Shown: positions 1-8,792, numbered from the stretch's first letter. The stretch: DNA of 64,000 bases from Streptomyces seoulensis (GCF_004328625.1 NZ_CP032229.1:6138001-6202000), one strand, 5' to 3'. Translations and numbers: made by a program. The notes: generated from the sequence alone by a model not told the origin.

Positions 1-57
1 AACGCCCGCCGCGACCATCTCCGGGCCACGGGTGGCGCGGCTCCCAGAGGCTGAGGC

Positions 58-1029
58 TCAGAACGGGGGAGCGTCCCCGGTCTCCAGCAGTGAGCGGGCG
101 CCCTCCGGCCCCACCGCGGCGGCCGGGAAGAGCCGGGTCCAGGCGCGGGCCTGGCCCAGCGCGCCCAGCCGCCAGGCGAGGTGGGCCGCGCGGCGGAGTT
201 CCGCCGTCGACAGGCCGAGGTCCGTCCAGGGGGCCAGGTAGGCGTCGCGCAGCCGGGGGAGCACCCCGGGCCCGAGGCGCTCGGCCGCCCGCTGGGCCGG
301 GATGCGCAGACTGGCGAAGGGGTGCGAGACGAGGGCGTCTCCCCAGTCGAAGTAGGTGAACCGGCCGGGGCCGGGGTGGAAGAGCTGGCCCTCGTGCAGG
401 TCGGCGTGGTCGAGCGAGTCGGGGACGCCGAGCGCGTCCAACTCCGCGCACCAGTCGGCCAGCCGGGTCCTGAGGGTGTCGAGCCGGTCCCGTTGGCCCA
501 CCTCCAAGGCGCCGGTCCCGGCCCGCAACCGGTCGAAGGACGCGGGCACTTCGCCCACCCGGAGCCTCGGTACGCCGAGCGCGCCGAGTTCACCGACGCG
601 CGGAACCAGGGCGCGCTGCATCCTGGCGTACCCGCAGAGCAGCTCCTCCCAGGCGCCCGGCGTGGCCTCCACCTCCCGGAAGAGCGGCCCGCCGTCCGGC
701 AGCAACGACCACCCCCGCCCGGCGTCCACCGCCAGCGGCCGCAGCACGTACTCCGGCACCCACCGGGCCAGCGCGGCGGTCAGCGGCCCCTCGAAGGCAC
801 TCGCGGGCGGATTGGCCTTGAACCACACAGGCGCCTGCCCGCCCACCGGAACCCGCATCAGCACCGACCAGGGCCGCACCCGGACCCGGGGCACCCCACC
901 CGACCGCAGACCGTGCCGCGCGAGTTCCCCCTCGACCCAGTCGAAGGCGGCCTCCCGCCACTCCTTCTGCTCCCAGGGCGTCACCGCGTCGGGGTACGCG
1001 CCCCGGTCCACCTCGACTGTGCGCTCCAT
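58..1029 (-). CDS. Aminoglycoside phosphotransferase (APH) family protein
   Basis: This 323-residue protein has the APH/choline-kinase-like fold. The catalytic loop is visible as LDHADLHEGQLFH (around residue 206), and the metal-binding segment follows as YFDWGDALVSHPF. The usual Brenner motif is HGDxHxxN. Here the glycine is Ala and the terminal Asn is Gln, so the substrate is unlikely to be a classical aminoglycoside. Such proteins are common in Streptomyces and mostly uncharacterised. It stands alone, downstream on the same strand of the prenyltransferase gene and separated from it by a short hairpin. Assignment to the superfamily is secure; the substrate is unknown. Confidence 0.88.
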   Translation of the reverse strand: MERTVEVDRGAYPDAVTPWEQKEWREAAFDWVEGELARHGLRSGGVPRVRVRPWSVLMRVPVGGQAPVWFKANPPASAFEGPLTAALARWVPEYVLRPLAVDAGRGWSLLPDGGPLFREVEATPGAWEELLCGYARMQRALVPRVGELGALGVPRLRVGEVPASFDRLRAGTGALEVGQRDRLDTLRTRLADWCAELDALGVPDSLDHADLHEGQLFHPGPGRFTYFDWGDALVSHPFASLRIPAQRAAERLGPGVLPRLRDAYLAPWTDLGLSTAELRRAAHLAWRLGALGQARAWTRLFPAAAVGPEGARSLLETGDAPPF

Positions 1030-1054
1030 CGGGCCATCCCAGCACGCTCCACCG

Positions 1055-1068
1055 CCCCTGGCCAGGGG
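1055..1068 (-). terminator. Short palindromic hairpin after the prenyltransferase gene
   Basis: CCCCTGGCCAGGGG is a perfect palindrome directly downstream of the stop codon of the minus-strand prenyltransferase gene. It may act as a short GC-rich terminator. The T run lies on the opposite (plus) strand side, so the call is weak. Confidence 0.35.
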
Positions 1069-1071
1069 TTT

Positions 1072-1848
1072 TCAGCGCCCGTAACGCCGCTCGCGGGCCG
1101 CGTACGAGCGCAGCGCGCGCAGCAGGTCGAGCTGGCGGAACGCGGGCCACAGCACGTCCACGAAGTGCACCTCCGCATAAGCCGACTGCCACAGCAGGAA
1201 CCCCGACAGGCGCTGCTCGCCGGAGGTGCGGATGACGAAGTCGGTGTCGTGCCCGGCGGGGGAGTACAGGTTGTCGGTGATGTGCTCCAGGTCGAAGTCG
1301 GCGGCCAGGTCGCGCGGGTCGCCCCCGGCGCGGATGTGCTTGTCGAAGGCGGCCCGGACCGCGTCCACGATCTCCCGGCGCCCGCCGTAGCCGACGGCCA
1401 CGTCGACCTTCAGGCCGCCCCGGCCGGTCGTCGTGGCGGCGGCCTCCTTCAGCACCCGCGCGGTGTCGCCCGGCAGCAGGTCCAGCGCGCCGATGATCTC
1501 GATCTCCCACGGCGCGTCCGTCGCGCACACCCGGCGCACGGTCTCCTCGATGATGTCGAGCAGCGGGCCGAGTTCGGCGGCCGGGCGGTGCAGGTTGTCG
1601 TCGGAGAGCATCCACAGGGTGACGTGGCTGATCTCGGCGTCGGCGCACCAGTGCAGGAAGTCCGTGACCTTCGCGCCGCCGACGCGATAGCCCTCACGGA
1701 CGTCGGTGTGCCCCGCGCCGCGCGCCCAGCGACGGTTGCCGTCCAGCATGATCGCCACATGCCGGGGCCGGGGCAGACCCTCCAACTTGCGGTTCAGCCG
1801 CCGCAGGTAAACCGCTTCCAGCGCCGAGCGCAGTGCCTTCCATGCCAC
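1072..1848 (-). CDS. uppS: Isoprenyl transferase (cis-prenyltransferase, UppS family)
   Basis: The product condenses isopentenyl diphosphate onto an allylic diphosphate in cis. The family supplies undecaprenyl phosphate for cell-wall synthesis, or shorter cis-prenyl chains. The diagnostic motifs are present: HVAIMLDGNRRWAR near the N-terminus with the catalytic Asp, and FVIRTSGEQRLSGFLLWQS near the C-terminus with the diphosphate-binding Arg. I choose the GTG at 1848 (258 residues), because AAGGA lies 7 nt upstream and the family is about 250 residues long. An upstream in-frame start at 1926 would add an arginine-rich leader unlike the family. Actinobacteria usually have more than one such enzyme, so this copy may make a short-chain product. 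Confidence 0.92.
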   Translation of the reverse strand: MAWKALRSALEAVYLRRLNRKLEGLPRPRHVAIMLDGNRRWARGAGHTDVREGYRVGGAKVTDFLHWCADAEISHVTLWMLSDDNLHRPAAELGPLLDIIEETVRRVCATDAPWEIEIIGALDLLPGDTARVLKEAAATTTGRGGLKVDVAVGYGGRREIVDAVRAAFDKHIRAGGDPRDLAADFDLEHITDNLYSPAGHDTDFVIRTSGEQRLSGFLLWQSAYAEVHFVDVLWPAFRQLDLLRALRSYAARERRYGR

Positions 1849-1952
1849 GCCGAGATCCTTCCGAGGCCGGGGGGAACGAGGTCGCAAACGATAGCGGCAA
1901 TTGCCGGGGGCGCAGCGCCCGGCCACCCTCCGGCCGCTCCCGGCACGGGCGT

Positions 1953-1958
1953 TACGCT
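1953..1958 (+). promoter_or_regulatory. -10-like box TACGCT, leaderless start of the TAXI gene
   Basis: TACGCT lies 6 nt before the ATG at 1965, so transcription would begin at or next to the start codon. No Shine-Dalgarno sequence is visible before that ATG. This also supports choosing 1965 over the longer frame from 1833. Confidence 0.4.
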
Positions 1959-1964
1959 GCCGCG

Positions 1965-2933
1965 ATGACGGGCCGACGGATCAGCCGACGCGGGCTGCTG
2001 CGGTCCGCCCTGATGGGCGGACCGGCCCTCGCGCTGCCCGGCTGCGCCCGGGACGACGGTCCGCACCGGCTGCTCACCCTGGCCACGGGCGCCCCCGGCG
2101 GTCCGTACCACGCCTTCGGGCACGCCCTCGCCGCCGAGGCCGCCCGCACCCCGCCGCATCCGCGCGTCACGCCGGTGAGTACGGCCGCCAGCGTGGACAA
2201 CCTGCGGCGCCTGGCGGCCGGTTCGGCGGACCTCGCCCTCGCCATGGCGGACGCCGCCGAGCAGGCGCTGCACGGCGCGGAGCCCTTCACGGCCCCGGCC
2301 CGGGTGACCGCGCTCGCCCGGGTCTACGTCAACTACACGCACGTCCTGACCCGTGCCGACGGCCCGGTGCGCTCCGTGGCCGACCTCGCCGGCCGCCCGG
2401 TCGCCACCGGTGCCACCGGCTCCGGGGCCCAGGTGCTCGCCGGGCGGCTGCTGCGGGTGGCGGGGCTGACGGGCGGGCACGCGGTACGGGAACGGCGGCT
2501 CGGGCTCGCCGAGTCGGTGGCCGCGCTGCGCCGGGGCACCGTGGACGCCGTGATCTGGGCGGGCGGGGTCCCCACCCCGGCCCTGTCCGCGCTGGCCCGG
2601 CAACTTCCCTTGCGCGTGCTGTCGTTGGAGGCCGAGGCGGAGGCGCTGCGGGCCGAGTACGGCCCGGTGTACTCGGCCGTCACGCTGCCGGCGGGGGTCT
2701 ACGGGCTCGCCGCGCCGGTCACCACCATCGGCGTCGGCGACTATCTGCTGGCCCGCCCCGAGGTGCCGGAGCGGGACGCGCGGGACATACTCCGGGTGGT
2801 GTTCGACCGGTGGCGGGTGCTGCTGCGCGAGGTGACCGCGGGCGCCCGGCTGGAACCCCGCTTCGCCGTCGCCACCGGCGACCTCCCGCTGCATCCGGGG
2901 GCGGTCGCGTACTACCGCTCGGTGTACGGCTGA
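1965..2933 (+). CDS. TAXI family TRAP transporter solute-binding lipoprotein
   Basis: This is a 322-residue periplasmic-type binding protein anchored as a lipoprotein. It starts with a twin-arginine-like leader (RRISRRGLL), a hydrophobic stretch and the lipobox-like LALPGC. The mature part shows TAXI features: LATGAPGGPYHAFG near the start, STAASVDNLRRLAAGSADLALAMAD, and a VYVNYTHVL strand. TAXI proteins normally feed a DctM/DctQ-type TRAP permease, often with acidic ligands. No permease gene is adjacent. Instead the gene converges on a histidine kinase gene and overlaps its end by 22 bp, so it could deliver ligand to that sensor. The start at 1965 matches the signal peptide. Confidence 0.9.
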   Translation: MTGRRISRRGLLRSALMGGPALALPGCARDDGPHRLLTLATGAPGGPYHAFGHALAAEAARTPPHPRVTPVSTAASVDNLRRLAAGSADLALAMADAAEQALHGAEPFTAPARVTALARVYVNYTHVLTRADGPVRSVADLAGRPVATGATGSGAQVLAGRLLRVAGLTGGHAVRERRLGLAESVAALRRGTVDAVIWAGGVPTPALSALARQLPLRVLSLEAEAEALRAEYGPVYSAVTLPAGVYGLAAPVTTIGVGDYLLARPEVPERDARDILRVVFDRWRVLLREVTAGARLEPRFAVATGDLPLHPGAVAYYRSVYG

Positions 2934-4297
2934 CCCGGCAGCCACAGCTCCACCACCAGCCCGCGCGGAGTCCCGGCCCGCGTGGCCAGCCGCCCCCCGC
3001 TGAGCCGGGCGATCTCGTCCGCGATGGCCAGCCCCAGACCGGTCCCGGGCACGTTCTGGTGCTCGGGCGCCCGCACGAAGCGCCGGGTGAGCAGCGGGAG
3101 TCGGTCCCCGGGGACACCGGGGCCGTCGTCGGCGACGCGCACCACCACCTGGCCGTCCTCGACGGCTTCCGCCGACACGGTCACCCGCCCGCCCGCCGGT
3201 ACGAACTTCACCGCGTTGTCCAGCGCCGCGTCCAGCACCCGCCCCACCGCGTCCGGCACCGCCCGCACCCGCAGCCCCGGTGGCACACCGGCCGCGGTGA
3301 GCGTCAGCTCCGAGGCGTCGAGCACCGGCTCCCAGGCCGCGACCCGGGCCGCCACCGCGCCGGAGAGATCCTGCCCGGTCCGCTCGGCCGAACCCGACTC
3401 CACCCGGGCCAACGCCAGCAGTCCGTCCAGGAGTTCGGCCAGCCGCTCCGCCTCGTCCAGCGCGCGGGTGTGCTCCTCGCGACCGGGCCCCGGCGCGAGA
3501 TGCGGTTCCACGTTCTCCAGTTGCAGCACCAGGGTGGCCAGCGGATTGCGCAACTGGTGCGAGGCGTCCGCGACAAAGGCCCGCTGGCGCCCGATCGAGT
3601 CCGCGACCGCCTCCGCCATAGCGTTGAACTGCACGCGCAGGCTGCGGAGTTCGGGCGGCCCGGTGTCCGACACCGCCCGCGCCTCCAGCCGCCCCGAGGC
3701 CAGCCGCGCCACCGCCCGGTCGAGATCCCGGACCGGACGAATCAGCCAGCGGGTGATCCCGGCCGCGACCAGGCCCGCCGCCGCGAAGGCCGCGAGCGCC
3801 CCGCCCCCGATCAGCAGCCAGCGGACGGTCACGTCCCGGCGCGCCGCCCCGGTCGGCACGGCCATCACCACCGCTCCGCTCACCCGCTCGTCCCGGCCCA
3901 CCGGCTCGGCCAGCACCAGCCGGTGCGGGCCCCACGGCCGTACCGTCGGCAGGCGCTCGGTGGACCGCCCGGTCAGCGCCCGGCCGAGAGCCTCCCGCGC
4001 CTGCGGAGAGGGCACCGGAGCCCCGGCCCGCGCGACGGTCCGGCCCGAGGTGTCCGACACCGCGACGGAGGCCCCGTACAGCCACGCGTACCGGCGGATC
4101 TCGGTGGACAGTTCGGTGCGGTCGGCGGGGGAGCGGACCCGGTCCGCGAGATCGGCGAACCGTACGGCGTCCGCCCGGCGTCGGAGCAGCAGATGCTCGG
4201 TGCGGCCGGCCGCGTAGGACTCGGCCAGCGGGACGGACAGCAGCAGGGCCGCCGCTCCCATCAGTACCATCAGCACCGCCAGCAGCCTGCGCCTCAT
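2912..4297 (-). CDS. Sensor histidine kinase (two-component system)
   Basis: This 461-residue membrane sensor has a first transmembrane helix at about residues 5-25. An extracytoplasmic region runs to about 155, a second helix spans about 160-182, and a HAMP linker (RWLIRPVRDLDRAVARL) follows. The dimerisation H-box is ADASHQLRNPLATL with the phospho-accepting His at 247. The ATPase domain carries an N-box around LDAALDNAVKF, a G1 box VADDGPGVPG and a G2 box GTGLGLAIADEI. Its start overlaps the stop of the response regulator gene by 4 nt (ATGA), so the pair is translationally coupled. Its 3' end overlaps the convergent TAXI gene. The signal is unknown; a carboxylate bound by the TAXI protein is a reasonable guess. 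Confidence 0.95.
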   Translation of the reverse strand: MRRRLLAVLMVLMGAAALLLSVPLAESYAAGRTEHLLLRRRADAVRFADLADRVRSPADRTELSTEIRRYAWLYGASVAVSDTSGRTVARAGAPVPSPQAREALGRALTGRSTERLPTVRPWGPHRLVLAEPVGRDERVSGAVVMAVPTGAARRDVTVRWLLIGGGALAAFAAAGLVAAGITRWLIRPVRDLDRAVARLASGRLEARAVSDTGPPELRSLRVQFNAMAEAVADSIGRQRAFVADASHQLRNPLATLVLQLENVEPHLAPGPGREEHTRALDEAERLAELLDGLLALARVESGSAERTGQDLSGAVAARVAAWEPVLDASELTLTAAGVPPGLRVRAVPDAVGRVLDAALDNAVKFVPAGGRVTVSAEAVEDGQVVVRVADDGPGVPGDRLPLLTRRFVRAPEHQNVPGTGLGLAIADEIARLSGGRLATRAGTPRGLVVELWLPGQPYTER

Positions 4298-4965
4298 CGC
4301 GGGCCCAGTCGGTAGCCGAATCCCCTTACCGTACGCACCAGTTCGGCCCGGCCGGTCTTGGCGCGGATGCCCGCCACATGCACGTCCAGCGAGCGGGAAG
4401 CGGCGAGGAAGGCGTCGCCCCAGATCCGGTCGAGGATCTCCTCGCGGGAGTGCACCTCCTCCGGGCGCGCGGCCAGCATCGCCAGCACGTCGAACTCCCG
4501 CCGGGTCAACCGTACTTCCGTACCCGCGACGGTGACCGTGCGGCCCGCGAGGTCCACCTCCACGTCCCCGGCGCGCACCGGGCCGGGACCGGCGTCCGGG
4601 CGCGGGGCCAGGGCGCCGGTGCGACGGCGGACGGTGTCGATGCGGGCCATCAGCTCGTTCATCCGGAACGGCTTGACCACATAGTCGTCCGCGCCCGCCC
4701 GGAGCGCCTGCACGATGTCCCGCTCCTCGCAGCGGGCCGTCACCACGATCAGGGGCGCCGCGCAGACCGTGCGCAGCCGCCGGAGCAGCTCCAGCCCGTC
4801 CAGGTCGGGCAGCCCCAGGTCCAGCAGCACGAACTCGGCCTCCCGCACGTGCCGCAGGGCGTCCAGGGCGCGGGCGGCCCGGCGCACGGTGTGGCCGCGC
4901 TGGGCCAGGGCCGTGGTGAGCGCCTGGGCCATGCGGTCGTCGTCCTCGACGAGCAGGGCGTGCAT
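4294..4965 (-). CDS. OmpR/PhoB-type response regulator
   Basis: This 223-residue protein has a receiver domain (residues 1-115) with the acidic pocket EDDD at 7-10. The phospho-acceptor is Asp49 (LLDLGLPDLDG), Thr follows in VVTARCE, and Lys in VVKPFRM. A winged-helix DNA-binding domain occupies about 130-223 (RLTRREFDVLAMLAARP, then VDVHVAGIRAKTG-like recognition-helix residues). The partner is the kinase downstream, with a 4-nt overlap. GAGGA precedes the start. A TAGGCT box about 35 nt upstream suggests its own promoter, distinct from the transporter gene that ends at 5038. Confidence 0.96.
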   Translation of the reverse strand: MHALLVEDDDRMAQALTTALAQRGHTVRRAARALDALRHVREAEFVLLDLGLPDLDGLELLRRLRTVCAAPLIVVTARCEERDIVQALRAGADDYVVKPFRMNELMARIDTVRRRTGALAPRPDAGPGPVRAGDVEVDLAGRTVTVAGTEVRLTRREFDVLAMLAARPEEVHSREEILDRIWGDAFLAASRSLDVHVAGIRAKTGRAELVRTVRGFGYRLGPR

Positions 4966-5037
4966 GGGAAGTCCTCGTGCCGGGTGCTGACCTGGGCCGC
5001 AGCCTATGCGGCGACCCGGGTCCGGTACCGCACCGGG

Positions 5038-6390
5038 TCAGCCGGCCGCCTTCGCGGGGGCGCGCCCGGCACCGGTGTCCGCGTCCGCCTCGGCCCGGCT
5101 CAGCGCCGCGTCACGGGTGTCCGGCATCAGCACATAGGTGACCAGCGAGACCAGCGCGCACCCCGAGACGTACCAGAAGAACATCTTCTCGTGGCCCGCG
5201 TCCTTGAACCACAGCGCCACATACTCCGCCGTCCCGCCGAACAGGGCGTTGGCCAGCGCGTACGGCAGGGCCACGCCGAGCGCGCGCACCCGGGTCGGGA
5301 ACAGCTCCGCCTTCACGGCCGCGTTGATGGAGGTGTACCCGGTGACGATCACCAGCGCCAGCAGGGACAGCGCCAGCGCCGACCAGTACGAGTGTGCCGA
5401 CCCGAGCGCCGTCATGATCGGGTACGTGCCCACCGTGCACCCCACCGCGAAGGTGATCAGCAGCGGCCTGCGCCCGATCCGGTCGGACAGCATCCCGGCC
5501 GCCGGCTGGATCGCCGCGAACACCGCGAGCGCGGTGAAACTCACCAGCGTGGCCGTGGATTTGGCCATGCCCGCGCTGCCGATCAGATACTTGGTGAGAT
5601 ATGTGGTGTACGTGTAGTAGGCCACCGTGCCGCCCAGGGTCAGCGCCATCACCAGACCGGCCTCCCGGCGGTGCTCCCACAGCGCCTTGAGCGAGCCGCG
5701 CGCGGTGTCGGTGCCGCCGCCGTTCTCCTCGGTGAACGCCTCCGTCTCCGTCAGCCGCCGCCGCAGCCAGAACACCACCAGCGCGAACACCGCGCCCAGC
5801 ACGAACGGCACCCGCCAGCCCCAGCTCTGCAACTGCTCGGTGGTGAGGGTGTGCTGCATCGTGATCAGGATCGCCAGACCGAGCAACTGGCCGCAGGTCA
5901 TGGACACATACTGGAAGGACGAGCCGAGCCCGCGCCGGTTCCGGGCGGAAGCCTCGGTCAGATAGGTCGCGCTGGCCGCGTACTCCCCGCCGATGCTCAG
6001 CCCCTGGAGCAGCCGCGCCAGCAGCAGCACCAGTGCGCCGAAGTAGCCCGCCTGGCCGTAGGTCGGCGCGACGGCGATCAGCAGGGCGGCGACCGACATC
6101 AGGGTGACGGTGAGGGTCAGCGCGCTCTTACGGCCGTGCCGGTCCGCCGCCCGCCCCAGCACCCAGCCGCCGACCGGACGCATCAGAAACCCGACCGCGA
6201 AGATGCCGGCCGTGTTCAGCAGCTTGGTCGTCGGGTTGTCGCCGGGGAAGAAGGAGTCCGCGAAGTAGATCGCGAAGCTCGCGTAGACGAACCAGTCGTA
6301 CCACTCCACGAGATTCCCCAGCGAACCGCCGATCAGGGCGAAACGACGGGCTGCGGGGGTCACCGCGGGCGGTGCGGCGGACGCGGACAT
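5038..6390 (-). CDS. MFS transporter, metabolite:H+ symporter (MHS/KgtP-like)
   Basis: This is an inner-membrane proton symporter of about 450 residues with 12 predicted helices. MHS hallmarks are visible: GGSLGNLVEWYDWFVYASFA in helix 1, DRHGRKSALT in the loop 2-3 signature, and the RLLQGLSIGGEYAASATYL segment. The closest named subfamily by feel is the alpha-ketoglutarate/dicarboxylate permeases. I choose the ATG at 6390 because GGAG lies 6 nt upstream; frames from 6405 or 6483 only add a basic leader. A divergent regulator and an amino-acid dehydratase lie just upstream, which suggests uptake of a hydroxy-amino acid or keto acid. The C-terminus is Ala-rich and cytoplasmic. Confidence 0.92.
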   Translation of the reverse strand: MSASAAPPAVTPAARRFALIGGSLGNLVEWYDWFVYASFAIYFADSFFPGDNPTTKLLNTAGIFAVGFLMRPVGGWVLGRAADRHGRKSALTLTVTLMSVAALLIAVAPTYGQAGYFGALVLLLARLLQGLSIGGEYAASATYLTEASARNRRGLGSSFQYVSMTCGQLLGLAILITMQHTLTTEQLQSWGWRVPFVLGAVFALVVFWLRRRLTETEAFTEENGGGTDTARGSLKALWEHRREAGLVMALTLGGTVAYYTYTTYLTKYLIGSAGMAKSTATLVSFTALAVFAAIQPAAGMLSDRIGRRPLLITFAVGCTVGTYPIMTALGSAHSYWSALALSLLALVIVTGYTSINAAVKAELFPTRVRALGVALPYALANALFGGTAEYVALWFKDAGHEKMFFWYVSGCALVSLVTYVLMPDTRDAALSRAEADADTGAGRAPAKAAG

Positions 6391-6617
6391 GGCGGCTCCA
6401 GACATGGGGGGACGGGGCCCGCCGCCATGGAACGCCGGACCCGGATGCCGCCCGAGCATGCGCCGCCCGCCCACCCCGGACAAGGGTCGACGCGCAGATC
6501 TAACACACCGCTAAGGAAGCGGCTCACCGGACGGACTCGCGGCCCTGGTGCCACGGCCGGTGTGGATGTATCGTCCAGAACTGGAAATCCTGTCCAGCGA
6601 CTGGGGAGGCGGTGCCG

Positions 6618-7244
6618 GTGGAGTCCGAGGACGAGCACCTGCTGGTGGAGGCCGAGAAGGTCGCCGTCGCGCTGGGGAAGATGTTCCCGGGGCTGTGCGA
6701 GGTCGTGCTGCATGATCTGCGGGACCCGGAGCACGCGATCCGGGTCATCGAGAACAACCTCTCCGGCCGCGCCCCCGGCGACCCCGCGACCGAGCTGGGA
6801 CTGGCCCGGATCGCGGACCCCCGCTATCCGGACGTCGTACAGAACTATCCCAACCGCTTCCCCGACGGGCGCCCCGCCAAGAGCACCTCCATCGGCATCC
6901 GGAACGGCGCGGGCGAGTACATCGCGGCGCTCTGCCTCAACCTGGACGTCTCCGTGCTCTCCCCGGTCGCGCTGGCGCTCGCCAATCTGGTCGCCACCGG
7001 CACGGAACACGGCTCCGAGCCGTTGGAGACACTGCGGGACCGGCGCGCGCGGGAGCTGCGCGGGACCGTGGAGGAGCTGGCCGCGCGGCGCGGGGCCACC
7101 CCGAGATCGCTGGGCCGGGACGCCAAGCGCGAGCTGGTACGGCAGCTGCACGGCGAGGGCTGGTTCGACTCGCGGGACGCCGCCCGGACCATCGCCGGCC
7201 TGCTCGGGGTCTCCCGGGCGACCGTCTACAACTACACGAAGTAA
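6618..7244 (+). CDS. YheO/DauR-like PAS and HTH transcriptional regulator
   Basis: This 208-residue regulator has an N-terminal YheO-type PAS domain: ALGKMFPGLCEVVLHDLRDPEHAI, then STSIGIRNGAGEYIAALCLNLD. The C-terminal HTH of the DauR type is RQLHGEGWFDSRDAARTIAG followed by LLGVSRATVYNYTK. DauR represses D-arginine catabolism in Pseudomonas, and relatives control amino-acid degradation genes. The GTG at 6618 has GGAGG 8 nt upstream; the GTG at 6612 lies too close to it. The dehydratase gene follows 30 bp downstream in the same orientation, and the MHS transporter is divergent, so these are the likely targets. Confidence 0.9.
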   Translation: MESEDEHLLVEAEKVAVALGKMFPGLCEVVLHDLRDPEHAIRVIENNLSGRAPGDPATELGLARIADPRYPDVVQNYPNRFPDGRPAKSTSIGIRNGAGEYIAALCLNLDVSVLSPVALALANLVATGTEHGSEPLETLRDRRARELRGTVEELAARRGATPRSLGRDAKRELVRQLHGEGWFDSRDAARTIAGLLGVSRATVYNYTK

Positions 7245-7274
7245 GAGCCCACACCACTTACTGGGGGAACCGCC

Positions 7275-8243
7275 ATGCCCGCCGAACCGCACCTCACCCT
7301 CGACGACGTCCGCGCGGCCGCCGCCCGCCTGGAGGGCGTCGCGCACCGGACCCCCGTCCTCACCTCGCGCACCCTGAACGCCCGCGTCGGGGCGGAGGTG
7401 TTCATCAAGTGCGAGAACTTCCAGCGGGTCGGCGCCTTCAAGTTCCGGGGGGCCTACAACGCCGCCGCCCAGCTGCCGCCGGACCAGCTCGCCAAGGGCA
7501 TCGCCGCCTTCTCCTCCGGCAACCACGCCCAGGCCGTCGCGCTGGCCGCCCGGGAACTGGGCACCACCGCCGTCATCCTGATGCCCGAGGACGCGCCCCG
7601 CTCCAAGATGGAGGCCACCCTCGGCTACGGCGCGGAGGTCGTCACCTACGACCGCTACACCGAGGAGCGCGCGGCGCTCGGCGAGGGCCTGGCGAAGGAC
7701 CGGGGGCTGGCCCTGATCCCGCCCTACGACCACCTCGACGTCATCGCCGGGCAGGGCACGGCCGCGCTCGAACTGCTGGAGGAGACCGGGGAGCTGGACG
7801 CGCTCGTGGTGCCGGTCGGCGGGGGCGGGCTCATCGCGGGCAGCTCGGTGGTGGCGAAGTCCCTGTACCCGGCGGTGCGGATGATCGGCGTCGAGCCGGA
7901 AGCGGGCGACGACACCAAGCGCTCGCTGGAGTCGGGGGAGCGCGTCACCATCCCGGTGCCCCGCTCCATCGCCGACGGGCAGGTGCTGCCGAGCCCCGGC
8001 GAGATCACCTTCGCGCTCAATCAGCGGCTGGTCGACGCCATCGCGCTGGTCAGCGACGAGGAGATCGTCGAGGCCATGCGGTTCGCCTTCGAGCGCCTGA
8101 GGATCGTCCTCGAACCGAGCGGAGCCACGCCGCTCGCCGCCCTGCTGTCCGGGCGGGTGGAGAACCTTCCGCCGCGGGTCGGCGTCATCGCCTCGGGCGG
8201 GAACATCGACACCCGGCGCTTCGCGGAACTCACCGCGGGCTGA
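7275..8243 (+). CDS. PLP-dependent threonine/serine dehydratase family enzyme
   Basis: This is a fold-type II PLP enzyme of 322 residues. Lys56 in GAFKFRGA is the Schiff-base lysine. SSGNHAQAVALAA binds the substrate carboxylate, and VPVGGGGLIAG (about 176-186) holds the PLP phosphate. The length fits catabolic threonine dehydratase, serine racemase or L-threo-3-hydroxyaspartate ammonia-lyase, since there is no C-terminal ACT domain. It is therefore not the feedback-regulated biosynthetic IlvA. The DauR-like regulator and MHS permease next door suggest use of an imported hydroxy-amino acid. GGGGGA lies about 6 nt before the ATG. Which of the three activities it has cannot be told from sequence alone. 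Confidence 0.92.
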   Translation: MPAEPHLTLDDVRAAAARLEGVAHRTPVLTSRTLNARVGAEVFIKCENFQRVGAFKFRGAYNAAAQLPPDQLAKGIAAFSSGNHAQAVALAARELGTTAVILMPEDAPRSKMEATLGYGAEVVTYDRYTEERAALGEGLAKDRGLALIPPYDHLDVIAGQGTAALELLEETGELDALVVPVGGGGLIAGSSVVAKSLYPAVRMIGVEPEAGDDTKRSLESGERVTIPVPRSIADGQVLPSPGEITFALNQRLVDAIALVSDEEIVEAMRFAFERLRIVLEPSGATPLAALLSGRVENLPPRVGVIASGGNIDTRRFAELTAG

Positions 8244-8257
8244 ACCGGGCACGGCCG

Positions 8258-8284
8258 CCGTGCCCCCGGCGTGCGGGGGCACGG
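8258..8284. terminator. Bidirectional hairpin terminator
   Basis: CCGTGCCCCC and GGGGGCACGG form a perfect 10-bp stem with a 7-nt loop. It lies between the convergent dehydratase and peptidylprolyl isomerase genes and can serve both. Confidence 0.7.
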
Positions 8285-8300
8285 CGAATGGCGGGGCGGA

Positions 8301-8792
8301 TCAGACGGTGCCGCTCGCGGAGATCTCGACCTTGGCCTTCGGCGCGCCGCTGCCGCTGCCGAGGGACTCGACGCGGTCCACGACGTCCTGGCCCTCGACG
8401 ACCTCGCCGAAGACGACGTGCTTGCCGTCCAGCCAGTTGGTGACGACCGTGGTCACGAAGAACTGCGAGCCGTTGGTGTTCGGGCCCGCGTTCGCCATGC
8501 TCAGCAGGTACGGCCGGTCGTGCTTGAGGTTGAAGTTCTCGTCGGGGAACTTCTCGCCGTAGATGCTCTTGCCGCCCGTGCCGTTGCGGTTGGTGAAGTC
8601 ACCGCCCTGGAGCATGAACTGCGGGATGACCCGGTGGAACGGGGAACCGGCGTAGCCGAAGCCGTGCTCGCCGGTGGCCAGCTCGCGGAAGTTCTTGGCG
8701 GTCTTGGGCACGACGTCGTCGAAGAGGCGGAACACGATCCGGCCCGCCGGCTCGTCGTTGATGGTGATGTCGAAGTACACGTTGTCGCTCAT
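8301..8792 (-). CDS. Cyclophilin-type peptidylprolyl cis-trans isomerase
   Basis: This 163-residue single-domain cyclophilin catalyses prolyl isomerisation in the cytoplasm. The active-site Arg is in [20 protein letters not shown], then [16 protein letters not shown] and [12 protein letters not shown]. The length and order match bacterial and eukaryotic-like CypA proteins, and no signal peptide is present. I place the start at 8792: a TAGGTT box lies 7 nt upstream, which suggests a leaderless mRNA, and the longer frame to 8981 adds 63 non-family residues. The gene is monocistronic and convergent with the dehydratase gene. Confidence 0.95.
   Translation of the reverse strand: MSDNVYFDITINDEPAGRIVFRLFDDVVPKTAKNFRELATGEHGFGYAGSPFHRVIPQFMLQGGDFTNRNGTGGKSIYGEKFPDENFNLKHDRPYLLSMANAGPNTNGSQFFVTTVVTNWLDGKHVVFGEVVEGQDVVDRVESLGSGSGAPKAKVEISASGTV

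Noticed and set aside
4378..7377. A long plus-strand frame across the response regulator, MHS transporter and regulator genes
   Set aside because: It is antisense or out of frame to well-supported proteins, with an Arg/Pro/Gly-rich sequence and no domain.
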